A stretch of 64,000 nucleotides of DNA from Bufo bufo (taxonomy: Eukaryota; Chordata; Amphibia; Anura; Bufonidae): contig NC_053397.1 of the NCBI RefSeq assembly GCF_905171765.1, positions 110,191,295 through 110,255,294 on the forward strand. Reading direction: 5' to 3'. Shown in pieces: positions 23,701-35,037 of this stretch (position 1 is its first letter; each line of letters starts with the position of its first letter). The position numbers and the translations under genes are program-made. Below the pieces are notes generated by a model. The model searched no databases, was not told the origin of the DNA, and was given only the letters and a program-made list of their open reading frames with translations.

Positions 23701-24150
23701 ACCTGAATGTAGGTGATCTGGTGTGGTTGTCCACAAAGAATATCAAACTGAAGGTTCCCTCCTGGAAGTTGGGTCCTAAGTTTATTGGGCCTTACAAGAT
23801 CTTGTCCGTCATCAATCCCGTTGCCTTTCGTCTTGATCTTCCTCAGACTTGGAAGATCCATAATGTTTTTCACAGGTCCCTATTAAAACCGTATGTCCAA
23901 CCCACTGTACCCTCCTCTTGCCTCCTCCTCCAATTGTTGTTGATGATAATCTTGAATTTCAGGTCTCTAGGATTGTGGATTCTCGCATTATCCGCGGTTC
24001 TCTCCAGTACCTCGTTCATTGGGAGGGTTATGGTCCTGAGGAGAGGGTCCCAGTGGCAGACATTAAGGCCACTCGTCTCATCAGGGCTTTCCATAGATCC
24101 CATCCTGAGAAGGTGGGCTCTGAGTGTCCAGAGTCCACCCGTAGAGGGAG
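20800..24150 (+). pseudogene. Gypsy-A pol: RT, RNase H, integrase, chromodomain
   Basis: RT fingers and palm appear at 21545-21917 ('[13 protein letters not shown]', '[11 protein letters not shown]', '[12 protein letters not shown]', 'LVYLDD'). An in-frame TAG follows YLDDI at 21918-21920. The frame then continues through the thumb and RNase H ('VEVDASEVGVGAVLSQ', 'FTDHKNLAYLESA'), ending at 'ADALSRCF' near 22710. Integrase follows in pieces: 'HHDTVLAGHPGS...CETCAHAK' zinc finger, 'MDFITDLP', 'SDRGMQF', 'HPQSNGQTERVNQ'. Frameshifts lie near 22850, 23150 and 23690. A chromodomain ('YLVHWEGYGPEERV') lies at about 23950-24112. Such domains can direct integration to particular chromatin. Confidence 0.9.
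21045..21513. mobile_element. Unidentified insert in Gypsy-A RT
   Basis: Gypsy coding stops after 'MRTYISD' at about 21044 and resumes with '[14 protein letters not shown]' at about 21517. The 470 bp between are AT-rich and non-coding. On the minus strand they contain 'GTGAGTACTAATAAAATTG', like a transcript 3' end. GACA occurs at both borders and may be a short duplication. Family not recognised. Confidence 0.55.
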
Positions 24151-24154
24151 GGGT
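24143..24154 (+). promoter_or_regulatory. Polypurine tract of Gypsy-A
   Basis: AGAGGGAGGGG immediately precedes TGTCACGG of the 3' LTR, which fixes that LTR's start at 24155. Confidence 0.75.
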
Positions 24155-25082
24155 TGTCACGGCCTATGGTGTGCGCTGTGACACTGTTGCTACACTTGCA
24201 GTTGCCCGCGGCAACGTGTTGCTGTGTGTGCATGCGGTGGCAGTGTCTCGGCCATCTGGGTGATTGCTCTGACATGGCTGCCACGCATGTTGTTGCCTGC
24301 GGCAACGTGTAGCTTTCCATGCTTGTGTGTGCACTTCCCCTTTAAGTGGCTTCCTCCCCTTGTCTGTGTTGGAATGGTTAAATCCCTTCCTAGTATTTTA
24401 ACACTGGGTTTATGTGTGTGTGGGTGTGGCTGCTTGGGCTATTTAGCCTCTGCTGGATGCCTGAAGCTGAGGGGTACTCCAGCCATGGTGTATGTTGGAG
24501 TTATCCTCCTGGTCTTCATATGCCATCTGTCCAGTGAGGGCCACCCTTGTGGTCACAGAAGATGTTAAGATTATGTTCTTGTGGTGTCTCACGTTATTGC
24601 AGCTATGGTGTCCTGGGTTCCTGTGTGGTTTGTGGTGTGTGCTGTGTCCTTTTATGTTGGTGTGGACATCAGCACTAATTGCCTCCCTTTATATTCCCTC
24701 CCATACTGCCTCACTTTGCGGTTTATACTACTTCCTGGATTGAAGTGTTCACTGCGGGAGACTTCTGTTACTGCTTGTTCAGATAAGTCCTTTCATGTAT
24801 TGTGTTTCCTTGCTGGCTTGATTCTAGGTGACCCTGACTCCCTCCGTATTAAGTGCAGGGAGCCGGTGGTTGTGTCCGCTCACTATTATAGGGTTTTCAG
24901 GTGTCACACAGTCTAGGTACGAGGGCATGCAATCGTCTACCTCTGAGACCCTTGTATGTGCTTAGCAGTCAGGGTGAGCTCTTAGGGTTTTATAGAGGTC
25001 ACCTTTATGCTCCTTAGTTTGGGATCAAGCCAGTCAGATGTTTATCCATAACTTCCAGCTATCAGCAACATCATCCGTGACA
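24155..25082 (+). repeat. 3' LTR of Gypsy-A (928 bp)
   Basis: Starts TGTCACGGCCTATGG and ends CATCCGTGACA. The portion from about 24673 matches the 5' LTR closely. The first 518 bp have no counterpart in the 5' LTR. Confidence 0.9.
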
Positions 25083-25281
25083 CATAGGCCTCCGTAGCTG
25101 CAAGACTTCAAGGTCTTTGCAAGCCTGGAGTTGCCATAAAAGCCATTGAGGACCCTGCCATCGCAGCATGGGGACCTGATGGGGTGAGAGAGAGAGCCCT
25201 CTTCATCTGCGAACCTTCTATATGCCATGGTCAGCATTGACAGTGGCATATGCGGTATGCCAGACCGACAGGGGAATTATA

Positions 25282-26125
25282 TGTGAGGTCACGGTGTGAG
25301 CATAGGTGGGCTGAGGTAAATACAGTTCTGGTTACTCACGGTTATGTCGTCCCTGGGCAGGCTCGCATAAGTGATAAGTAGAACGGCACAAGAATTCTCT
25401 GGGGGCACACTCTGGTGTAAGGGACACAGGCCAGATGGTGATTCGAGGTGCCCTTGATGGTCTGTATTAATGTGCCTATGGCAAGGTCGCTTGTAGTCGT
25501 GCATCCAGTACCTTTTGTGGTGGTACAACCATTTACTGTAGTGTTAATTAAGGAACTGGAGACTGAGACAAGGATGGTGCAACTTATAACTTTTACTGAA
25601 TTTTGCTCCTAGTAACAGTAACATCCAAGTATTGAACAGTATCTTTAGGATAGACAGAGGGTAAGCTGCAACAGGTCCACTGCTGACAGGTGTAATGTCT
25701 GTCTCTCTAGCTATTAAATTATATAGATTTTTATGCTTACTGGTGGAGGACTTCTAAGCTGGTCCTGGTTATCCCAGTGTAGGTTAGTGAGGCTGCCGGA
25801 GGCTGGTAAATCCTTTACTTTTAGCTCCAAAGGTCCTAAGGCACTTATGGAGATGGCCGTAATCCTTTCTTTAGTATTCTCTGAATTAATATCCTGTTGA
25901 GTAGAAGGAGCACTTCAACTCAGGGCTCAAGACTCCAGACTGAACTGATCAGAACTAGACTCCACTAGTGACTGACACACCCCGACTAGGCCTGAGCTGG
26001 ACTATATATATGGGAGGAATTATCTCCTCTAGTGGTAAGCTCAGTGTAATGCAATCTAAATACACCTGTAGGCAGGGATTATACATAAAGTCCATGCAGG
26101 CATGAAGAACAGTACCATAACCCAT
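25282..26125 (-). repeat. 3' LTR of Gypsy-B
   Basis: From TGTGAGGTCACGG (its end, in plus reading) to about 26125. From about 25405 on it matches 45975-46680 closely ('GGTGTAAGGGACACAGG', 'CAACAGGTCCACTGCTGAC'). The last ~30 bp (the LTR start on the minus strand) seem to be lost or altered compared with the 5' copy, so the right boundary is approximate. Confidence 0.8.
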
Positions 26126-26896
26126 AACAATACTTTTTCTTGAGACTGAAAAGCAAATGGTTAGGCACAATTGTAAATATCAGGCAAACATCAAAAATGG
26201 TAATAAACAAGTGAGAAGGGGCGTTGTTTCTTCCCTATGGAGACTGATGAACAGGGACGCTGACCTGGCACAGCGGAACAATTATACACCAGGATAGTCC
26301 ATAATGGGGAAATAATGAACATGGGTGAAAATCAGGAGGCTCACATGGCATGAGTCCATTCCCTGAGCATAGGGGTAGTAAAGATGATTAACAACACAGA
26401 GGCTCAGGTACGTTTGAGTCTATCTCTGGGCACAGACTTGAATGTTGAGACATCAAAACAAAGAAGACTGTAGAGAGTCCTTGGAGTAAGGCAAATAATC
26501 AGAGTCAAGAAGTCTCTTACTCATGCTCTGTAGTCTCACCAAGAAGCGAAATTGTAATCCACATTAAACTGGGATAGCTGGAAGCATTCTCCACTGATTC
26601 TGAAGTAAATACTCCCTATAACAGGCAGGTGGTTGTCCCTTTGTAATCCGACTGGATCTGCAAAGTGGTGGTCCTTCTTCTGACCTTAGCGCAAGGGGAC
26701 TTGGTACATCTGGAATTTCTTGCACTACTGAAACTTCTTCCTGAGGTGGCTCCTCTGGCTAACATGAACTGTACTGACTGGAGCAGGCACAGCAATGTTT
26801 AACCATGCTGTAAGGAACCATTTTAGAGGATCTGCTTCCATCATTAGTTTTTTCACAGTTTGCATATTCTCTACAGGCTTAACTGGTAGTTCAGAT
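26126..26896 (-). other. Gypsy-B 3' region between integrase and LTR
   Basis: Non-coding or decayed sequence. Words such as 'GGGGCGTTGTTTC', 'GCTGACCTGG', 'ACCAGGATAGTCCATAAT' and 'CTCTGGGCACA' recur in the same order at 61745-62120, upstream of the LTR of the third Gypsy element. That shows the two elements are related. Short coding-like stretches near 26650-26880 probably belong to the pol tail. Confidence 0.65.
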
Positions 26897-27907
26897 TAAG
26901 GTTGTTGCGGGTATCGAAATTTCGATTCCCAATCGATACTTTTTTCTATACTGGGCTGCGAAGCTGTGCAGTCTAGTATCTCTGAACATGAGCGCGCTGC
27001 TGTCAGCACGCTCATGTTCCCTCAGCAGCACAGGGGAGAAGGAAGCAGTCTCTCCCTTCCCCCTGTGCTGCTGCTGCTGCCACTAATAAACGGAGAGAGG
27101 GGCGGAGAGAGGGGCGGAGGAGGGGCGGGCACACTGCTCCACTAATGATAGGACTTTTCCTGGGCCACTCCATTAAAATCATTGGTGGCAGAGTGCGGCC
27201 GCCCCTCTCAACCCCCCCAGTATTAAAATCATTGGTGGCAGTGGCCACAGGGTCCTCTCCCCTTCTCATTGGTAGCAGTGGCCACAGGGTCCCCTCCGAT
27301 CCTCTTCATTGGTGGCAGTGGCAGTTCTGATCGGAGCCCCAGCTGTATAATCCTGGGGCTCCGATCGGTTACCATGGCAGCCATGACGCTTCTGAAGCCC
27401 TAGCTGCCATAGTCAGCTCCCTGCTGCTGTGTGCATAAAGCACAGAGCAGCAGGTAGAGTGTGAGATCCTATTCACCCTGATAGAGATCTATTGGGGTAA
27501 ATAGGACAAGGGATTAAAAGATCCCAGGTTCTGGCCCCTAAGGGGGGAAATAGTTATTAAATAAAAGGTGTAAAAAAAAAAAAATGTAAAAAAAAACTCA
27601 CCAAAATATTAAGTATGAATCACCCCTTTCCCAATTTCACATATAAAATATATAAACAATAAATAAACATATCACATATCGCCACGACCAAAAAGTCCAA
27701 ACTATTAAAATATAAAAAAAATCTATGCGTTGAACGCCGGAACAGAAAAAATTAATAAAAACTGCGCGATTCGGCATTTTTAAAAATGCGGAATGCATGT
27801 GGCTTTTTTTGTAAATTTTTTGGCGTGGTATTGAATGGTATCGAGTATCACAATACTTTTTTATGGTATCGATATCGAATCAAAAATTTGGTATCACTAC
27901 AACTCTA
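26897..27907. mobile_element. hAT MITE with 'GGTATCGA' ends
   Basis: Ends TAAGGTTGTTGCGGGTATCG and (inverse) TAGAGTTGTAGTGATACC are flanked by the identical 8-bp duplication GTTCAGAT (26889-26896, 27908-27915). The 1.0-kb interior has no coding potential. It contains short direct repeats of 'CATTGGTGGCAGTGGC' between 27180 and 27320. The family is widespread in frogs. Confidence 0.88.
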
Positions 27908-27915
27908 GTTCAGAT

Positions 27916-28463
27916 ACTTGAATTGGAGGCTGATGTTCCTCTGCAACAGTTTCATCAGGGACCTCTTTCCCACTTACTGTCCAAATTGCTGGTGCGATGA
28001 TTGTTCTTTAGCCACACATAATCACCAATTTCAAGAGGCTCTGCTTTGGCAGATTGGTCATAATATTTTTGCTGCCTTTTGTGAGCATGTTCCATGCGGT
28101 GGTGAACAATTTCTTGTGCATCAGCTAGACGTCTTTGGTGCTCGCTCACCAAATCAGTTTTTGGCAATGGATTGATGGCATCAGGCACTTGTCCGTCCAA
28201 AGTATGGTCAGCAGGTAGTTGTCGGCCAACCATGAGATAGTAAGGTGTATACCCCGTGGAACAGTGAATTGTATTATTGTAGGTATACATCAATTGAGGT
28301 AGAAGAGTAGGCCAATATATTCCTGGTAGCAGGTGGCACAGCTCTAAGCATTTCTATTAGGGTCTGGTTAATTTTTTCACAAAGTCCATTACCTTGGGGA
28401 TGGATTGGTAAGCTGTCGTTCTGATTTTCTGGCAATTGTGAAGTGAACACAGTTCTTTGAAGA
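27916..28463 (-). pseudogene. Gypsy-B integrase C-terminal part
   Basis: Minus-strand coding with 'TYNNTIHCSTGYTPYYLMVGRQ' (end of the catalytic core) and 'GDYVWLKN' (start of the C-terminal domain). It is the continuation of 35038-37190, separated from it by hAT2. Stops near 28350 show further decay. Confidence 0.88.
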
Positions 28464-28875
28464 GTTGCGACTAGAGTTGAGCGAACACCTGGATGTTCGG
28501 GTTCGAGAAGTTCGGCCGAACTTCCCGGAAATGTTCGGGTTCGGGCTCCGAACCCGACCCGAACTTCGTCCCGAACCCGAACCCCATTGAAGTCAATGGG
28601 GACCCGAACTTTTTGGCACTAAAAAGGCTGTAAAACAGCCCAGGAAAGAGCTAGAGGGCTGCAAAAGGCAGCAACATGTAGGTAAATCCCCTGCAAACAA
28701 ATGTGGATAGGGAAATTAATTAAAAAAAAAAAAAAAAAAAAAAATTAACCAATATCAAATGGACAGAGGTCCCATAGCAGAGAATCTGGCTTCACGTCAG
28801 CAGAGAATCAGTCTCTTCATGCCATAGCAGAGAATCTGGCTTCATGTCAGCAGAGAATCAGTCTTCATGTCATAG

Positions 28876-29520
28876 CAGAGAATCAGGCTTCACGTCACCC
28901 ACCACTGGAACAGGCCACTGTCACATATTTAGGCCCAGGCACCCAGGCAGAGGAGAGAGGTCCCGTAACAGAGAATCTGGCTTCATGTCAGCAGAGAATC
29001 AGTCTTCATGTCATAGCAGAGAATCAGGCTTCACGTCACCCACCACTGGAACAGGCCACTGTCACATATTTAGGCCCCGGTACCCAGACAGAGGAGAGAG
29101 GTCCCGTAACAGAGAATCCGGCTTCATGTCAGCACAGAATCAGTCTTCATGTCATAGCAGAGAATCAGGCTTCACGTCACCCACCACTGGAACAGGCCAC
29201 TGTCACATATTTAGGCCCAGGCACCCAGGCAGAGGAGAGAGGTCCCGTAACAGAAAATCTGGCTTCATGTCAGCAGAGAATCAGTCTTCATGTCATAGCA
29301 GAGAATCAGGCTTCACGTCACCCACCACTGGAACAGGCCACTGTCACATATTTAGGCCCAGGCACCCAGGCAGAGGAGAGAGGTCCCGTAACAGAGAATC
29401 TGGCTTCATGTCAGCACAGAATCAGTCTTCATGTTATAGCAGAGAATCAGGCTTCACGTCACCCACCACTGGAACAGGCCACTGTCACATATTTAGGCCC
29501 CGGCACCCAGACAGAGGAGA
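28876..29520 (+). repeat. Five-copy 141-bp tandem array in hAT2
   Basis: Units start CAGAGAATCAGGCTTCACG at 28876, 29017, 29158, 29299 and 29440, exactly 141 bp apart. They are built from the same words as the hAT1 array but in one fixed order. The period is divisible by three and produces a spurious 47-aa repeat in an open frame. Confidence 0.95.
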
Positions 29521-29638
29521 GGTTCATTCAACTTTGGGTTGCCCCGCAATATAATGGTAAAATGAAAATAAAAATAGGATTGAATGAGGAAGTGCCCTGG
29601 AGTACAATAATATATTGTTAAGGGGAGGTAGTTAATGT

Positions 29639-32600
29639 CTAATCTGCACAAGGGATGGACAGGTCCTGTGGGATCCATGCCTGGTTCATTTTTATGAACG
29701 TCAGCTTGTCCACATTGGCTGTAGACAGGCGGCTGCGTTTGTCTGTAATGACGCCCCCTGCCGTGCTGAATACACGTTCAGACAAAACGCTGGCCGCCGG
29801 GCAGGCCAGCACCTCCAAGGCATAAAAGGCTAGCTCTGGCCACGTGGACAATTTGGAGACCCAGAAGTTGAATGGGGCCGAACCATCAGTCAGTACGTGG
29901 AGGGGTGTGCACAGGTACTGTTCCACCATGTTATTGAAATGTTGCCTCCTGCTAACACGTTCCGTATCAGGTGGTGGTGCAGTTAGCTGTGGCGTTGTGA
30001 TAAAACTTTTCCACATCTCTGCCATGCTAACCCTGCCCTCAGAGGAGCTGGCCGTGAAACAGCTGCGTTGGCGACCTGTTGCTCCTCCTCTGCCTTCGCC
30101 TTGGGCTTCCACTGGTTCCCCTGTGACATTTGGGAATGCTCTCAGTAGCGCGTCTACCAACGTGCGCTTGTACTCGCGCATCTTCCTATCACGCTCCAGT
30201 GTAGGAAGTAAGGTGGGCACATTGTCTTTGTACCGGGGATCCAGCAGGGTGGCAACCCAATGGTCCGCACACGTTAAAATGTGGGCAACTCTGCTGTCGT
30301 TGCGCAGGCACTGCAGCATGTAGTCGCTTATGTGTGCCAGGCTGCCCAGAGGTAAGGACAAGCTGTCCTCTGTGGGAGGCGTATCGTCATCGTCCTGTGT
30401 TTCCCCCCAGCCACGCACCAGTGATGGGCCCGAGCTGCGTTGGGTGACAGCCCACTGTGAACCTGCTTCATCCTCATCCTCCTCCACCTCCACCTCTTCC
30501 TCATCCTCGTCCTCCTCGTCCTCCAGTAGTGGGCCCTGTCTGGCCACATTTGTACCTGGCCTCTGCTGTTGCAAAAAACCTCCCTCTGAGTCACTTCGAA
30601 GAAACTGGCCTGAAAGTGCTAAAAATGACCCCTCTTCCTCCTCTTCCTCCTGGGCCACCTCCTCTTCCATCATCGCCCTAAGTGTTTTCTCAAGGAGACA
30701 TAGAAGTGGTATTGTAACGCTGATAACGGCGTCATCGCCACTGGCCATGTTGGTGGAGTACTCGAAACAGCGCAACAGGGCACACAGGTCTCGCATGGAG
30801 GCCCAGTCATTGGTGGTGAAGTGGGGCTGATCCGCAGTGCGACTGACCCGTGCGTGCTGCAGCTGAAACTCCACTATGGCCTGCTGCTGCTCGCACAGTC
30901 TGTCCAGCATGTGCAAGGTGGAGTTCCACCTGGTGGGCACGTCGCATATGAGGCGGTGAGCGGGAAGGCCGAAGTTACGCTGTAGCGCATACAGGCGAGC
31001 AGCGGCAGGGTGTGAACGCCGGAAGCGCGAACAGACGGCCCGCACTTTATGCAGCAGCTCTGACATGTCGGAGTAGTTGTGAATGAACTTCTGCACCACC
31101 AAATTCAGCACATGCGCCAGGCAAGGGATGTGCGTCAAACCGGCTAGTCCCAGAGCTGCAACGAGATTTCGCCCATTATCGCACACCACCAGGCCAGGCT
31201 TGAGGCTCACCGGCAGCAACCACTCATCGGTCTGTTGTTCTATACCCCGCCACAACTTTTGTGCGGTGTGGGGCCTGTCCCCCAAACATATGAGTTTCAG
31301 AATGGCCTGCTGACGTTTACCCCGGGCTGTGCTGAAGTTGGTGGTGAAGGTGTGTGGCTGACTGGATGAGCAGGTGGAAGAAGAGGAGGAGGAAGCTGAG
31401 TAGGAGGAGGAGGAGACAGGAGGCAAAGAATGTTGCCCTGCGATCCTTGGCGGTGGAAGGATGTGCGCCAAACAGCTCTCGCCTGGGGCCCAGCCGCCAC
31501 TACATTTACCCAGTGTGCAGTTAGGGAGATATAGCGTCCCTGGCCGTGCTTACTGGTCCACGTATCTGTAGTTAGGTGGACCTTGCCACAGATGGCGTTG
31601 CGCAGTGCACACTTGATTTTATCGGATACTTGGTTGTGCAGGGAAGGCACGGCTCTCTTGGAGAAGTAGTGGCGGCTGGGAACAACATACTGTGGGACAG
31701 CAAGCGACATGAGCTGTTTGAAGCTGTTTGTGTCCACCAGCCTAAATGACAGCATTTCATAGGCCAGTAGTTTAGAAATGCTGGCATTCAGGGCCAGGGA
31801 TCGAGGGTGGCTAGGTGGGAATTTACGCTTTCTCTCAAATGTTTGTGAGATGGAGAGCTGAACGCTGCCGTGTGACATGGTTGAGATGCTTGGGGACGCA
31901 GGTGGTGGTGTTGGTGGTACATCCCATGTTTGCTGGGCGGCAAGTGCCAACGTCCCTCCAGAGGCGGAGGAAGAGGCCGAGGCGGCGGCAGCAGCAGAAG
32001 AGGCTGAGGCGGCAGCAGCAGAAGAGGTAGCAGGGGGAGCCTGAGTGACTTCCTTGTTTTTAAGGTGTTTACACCACTGCAGTTCATGCTTTGCATGCAG
32101 GTGCCTGGTCATGCAGGTTGTGCTAAGGTTCAGAACGTTAATGCCTCGCTTCAGGCTCTGATGGCACAGCGTGCAAACCACTCGGGTCTTGTCGTCAGCA
32201 CATTGTTTGAAGAAGTGCCATGCCAGGGAACTCCTTGAAGCTGCCTTTAAGGTGCTCGGTCCCAGATGGCGGCGGTCAGTAGCAGGCGTAGTTTCTTGGC
32301 GGTGGGTGTTCTGATTTTGCCCACTGCTCCCTCTTTTGCTACGCTGTTGGCTCGGTCTCACCACTGCCTCTTCCTCTGAACTGTGAAAGTCAGTGGCACG
32401 ACCTTCATTCCATGTGGGGTCTAGGACCTCATCGTCCCCTGCATCGTCTTCCACCCAGTCTTGATCCCTGACCTCCTGTTCAGTCTGCACACTGCAGAAA
32501 GATGCAGCAGTTGGCACCTGTGTTTCGTCATCATCGAGACGTGCTGAGGTGGTATTCCCATGTCCTCATCATCAGGAAACATAAGTGGTTGTGCGTTAGT

Positions 32601-33074
32601 GCATTCTATCTCTTCCACCCCTGGGGAAGGGCTAGGTGGATGCCCTTGGGAAACCCTGGCAGCAGAGTCTTCAAACAGAATAAGAGACTGCTGCATAACT
32701 TGAGGCTCAGACAGTTTCCCTGATATGCATGGGGGTGATGTGACAGACTGATGGGCTTGGTTTTCATGTGCCATCTGTGCGCTTTCTGCAGAAGACTGGG
32801 TGGGAGATAATGTGAACGTGCTGGATGCACTGTCGGCCACCCAATTGACTAATGCCTGTACCTGCTCAGGCCTTACCATCCTTAGAACGGCATTGGGCCC
32901 CACCAAATATGGCTGTAAATTCTGGCGGCTACTGGGACCTGAGGTAGTTGGTACACTAGGACGTGTGGCTGTGGCAGAACGGCCACGTCCTCTCCCAGCA
33001 CCAGAGGGTCCACTAACACCACCACGACCATGTCCACGTCTGCGTCCGCGTCCCTTACTAGATGTTTTCCTCAT
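29639..33074 (-). pseudogene. hAT2 transposase, two frameshifts
   Basis: Nearly the same protein as the 1118-aa transposase of hAT1, with RGG-like start, BED finger ('CTLCHQSL...TRHLHAKH'), 'DTWTSKHGQ', 'VVCDNGRNL' and the 'SERVFSTAGG' dimerisation region. One frameshift lies near 32535 (one base fewer than hAT1 in a CATC-AGAG run). Another lies near 31470, where hAT1 has one more T. It retains segments missing from hAT1: 'PPPDTERVSRRQH' before 'NMVEQYL', and three residues before 'QQQAIVE'. The copy is dead, but more complete in those places. Confidence 0.93.
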
Positions 33075-33219
33075 TGTTACCGTTCATCACAATAAGAAAA
33101 ATATTATTCGGGCCAATGTATTGAATTAAAATTCAGGCCTTTTTTTACAGACACCTAACACTATCTGGCTATCTATTTAGGTACCGTATTACACTAATAC
33201 AGGCACACCAGTAATGACA

Positions 33220-34150
33220 GATTTAGCTGAATATAAATGTGAGGCCTATTTTTTAGGCGCTGTGTGACAGGTATACGTTTAATCACAGAATTAGACTTGT
33301 ATCTGCACTGTAGCGTGTGTGTTAAGTTTTTCAGAATGACCCTATCAGCACCTTGAATCTAATATACCCTTTTAGGGATAGATTTAAAGTAGGCCTGATA
33401 CAGCAGAAACCACTAATTTTGAGAATTGCAAATTTGGGAATTGTTTTTCAACCCAGAACAAAAACTGTGCTTTTACGGTCACTAAAAATAACTTGACCAG
33501 CTAAAACAGTACAGATTTGGAGGAATATAAATGTGAGGCCTATTTTTTAGGCGCTGGGTGACAGGTATACGTTTAATCACAGAATTAGACTTGTATCTGC
33601 ACTGTAGCGTGTGTGTTAAGTTTTTCAGAATGACCCTATCAGCACCTTGAATCTAATATACCCTTTTAGGGATAGATTTAAAGTAGGTCTGATACAGCAG
33701 AAACCACTAATTTTGAGAATTGCAAATTTGGGAATTGTTTTTCAACCCAGAACAAAAACTGTGCTTTTACGGTCACTAAAAATAACTTGACCAGCTAAAA
33801 CAGTACTGATTTGGATGAATATAAATGTAAGGCCTATTTTTTAGGCTCTGTGTGACAGGTATATGTTTAATCACAGAATTAGACTTGTATCTGCACTGTA
33901 GCGTGTGTGTTAAGTTTTTCAGAATGACCCTATCAGCACCTTGAATCTAATATACCCTTTTAGGGATAGATTTAAAGTAGGCCTGATACAGCAGAAACCA
34001 CTAATTTTGAGAATTGCAAATTTGGGAATTGTTTTTCAACCCAGAACAAAAACTGTGCTTTGACGGTCACTAAAAATAACTGGACCAGCTAAAACAGTAC
34101 AGATTTGGATGAATATAAATGTCAGGCCTATTTTTTAGGCGCTGGGTGAC
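33220..34150 (+). repeat. 294-bp tandem repeat in hAT2
   Basis: GATTTAG/GATTTGG-starting units begin at 33220, 33514, 33808 and 34102, exactly 294 bp apart; the last is partial. Each contains 'AGGCCTATTTTTTAGG', 'CTGCACTGTAGCGTGTG' and 'CAACCCAGAACAAAAACTG'. hAT1 has a single diverged copy at the corresponding place (14090-14345). Confidence 0.93.
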
Positions 34151-34170
34151 AGGCTCAACTTGCCCCTGAT

Positions 34171-34515
34171 GTAGTATATGGCCAAAAAATAACCACACTA
34201 TTGATGGTTAAATGCACTTGGGTGACACAGGCTCAGCCTGCACCTGATGTAGTATATGGCCAAAAAATAACCACACTATTGATGGTTAAATGCACTTGAT
34301 GAAAGCTTGACCCTGATGTAGGATATAGCAAAAAATAACCACACTATTGATGGTTAAATGCACTTGGGTGACACAGGCTCAGCCTGCACCTGATGTAGTA
34401 TATGGCCAAAAAATAACCACACTATTGATGGTTAAATGCACTTGATGAAAGCTTGACCCTGATGTAGGATATAGCAAAAAATAACCACACTATTGATGGT
34501 TAAATGCACTTGGTG
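34171..34515 (+). repeat. Alternating 78/69-bp tandem repeat in hAT2
   Basis: GTAGTATATGG or GTAGGATATAG units start at 34171, 34249, 34318, 34395 and 34464. Spacing alternates at 78, 69, 77 and 69, a higher-order unit of about 147 bp. The shared core is AACCACACTATTGATGG. No equivalent exists in hAT1. Confidence 0.92.
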
Positions 34516-35037
34516 GTAGCTTGTGCTGGCGCACCACAAGCCACAGAATGGCCGCCGATCACCCCAGAAAAAAGTGACTGAAAAACGCTCTGGGCAGCCT
34601 AAAAACACTGAGCAATTGAATAGAAGCAGTTCAATGATCCACAGCTGTAGATCGATCACTGAATGAAGTCTTTTGGAGGAGTTAATCTGCCTAATCTCGC
34701 CCTAACGTCGCAGCTGCAACCTCTCCCTACGCTTGTATCAGCAGAGTGACGTGCAGCGCTACGTGACCCAAGCTTATATAGAGGCTGGGTCACATGCTGC
34801 ACTGGCCAATCACAGCCATGCCAATAGTAGGCATGGCTGTGATGGCCTCTTGGGGCAAGTAGTATGACGCTTGTTGATTGGCTGCTTTGCAGCCTTTCAA
34901 AAAGCGCCAAGAAAGCGCCGAACACCGAACCCGGACTTTTACGAAAATGTTCGGGTTCGGGTCCGTGTTACGGACACCCCAAAATTTGGTACGAACCCGA
35001 ACTTTACAATTCGGGTTCGCTCATCCCTAGTTGCGAC

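Larger units (their letters stand above)
15614..25082 (+). mobile_element. Ty3/Gypsy element with chromodomain (Gypsy-A), defective
   Basis: The order on the plus strand is 5' LTR, gag, CCHC knuckle, protease, RT, RNase H, integrase, chromodomain, polypurine tract, 3' LTR. Flanks are AATAG (15609-15613) and CATAG (25083-25087), a plausible 5-bp duplication with one change. Gag is split by a complete small LTR element and RT by an unidentified insert. The two LTRs differ in their whole 5' halves. A solo LTR of the 5'-type lies inverted at 39091-39621. Confidence 0.93.
28472..35029 (-). mobile_element. Autonomous-type hAT transposon, copy 2 (hAT2), defective
   Basis: Same family as hAT1: starts TAGAGTTGAGCGAAC, ends GTTCGCTCATCCCTA, with the identical 8-bp duplication GTTGCGAC at 28464-28471 and 35030-35037. 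Length is 6558 bp. GTTCGGG words crowd both subterminal zones. The left part holds a 141-bp array and the right part two further arrays absent from hAT1. The transposase is frameshifted. It sits in the integrase catalytic region of Gypsy-B. Confidence 0.95.

Noticed and set aside
28844..29554. 236-aa ORF with 47-residue repeats
   Set aside because: It is the translation of the 141-bp tandem array on the non-coding strand of hAT2; the period happens to be a multiple of three. The matching array in hAT1 does not keep the frame.
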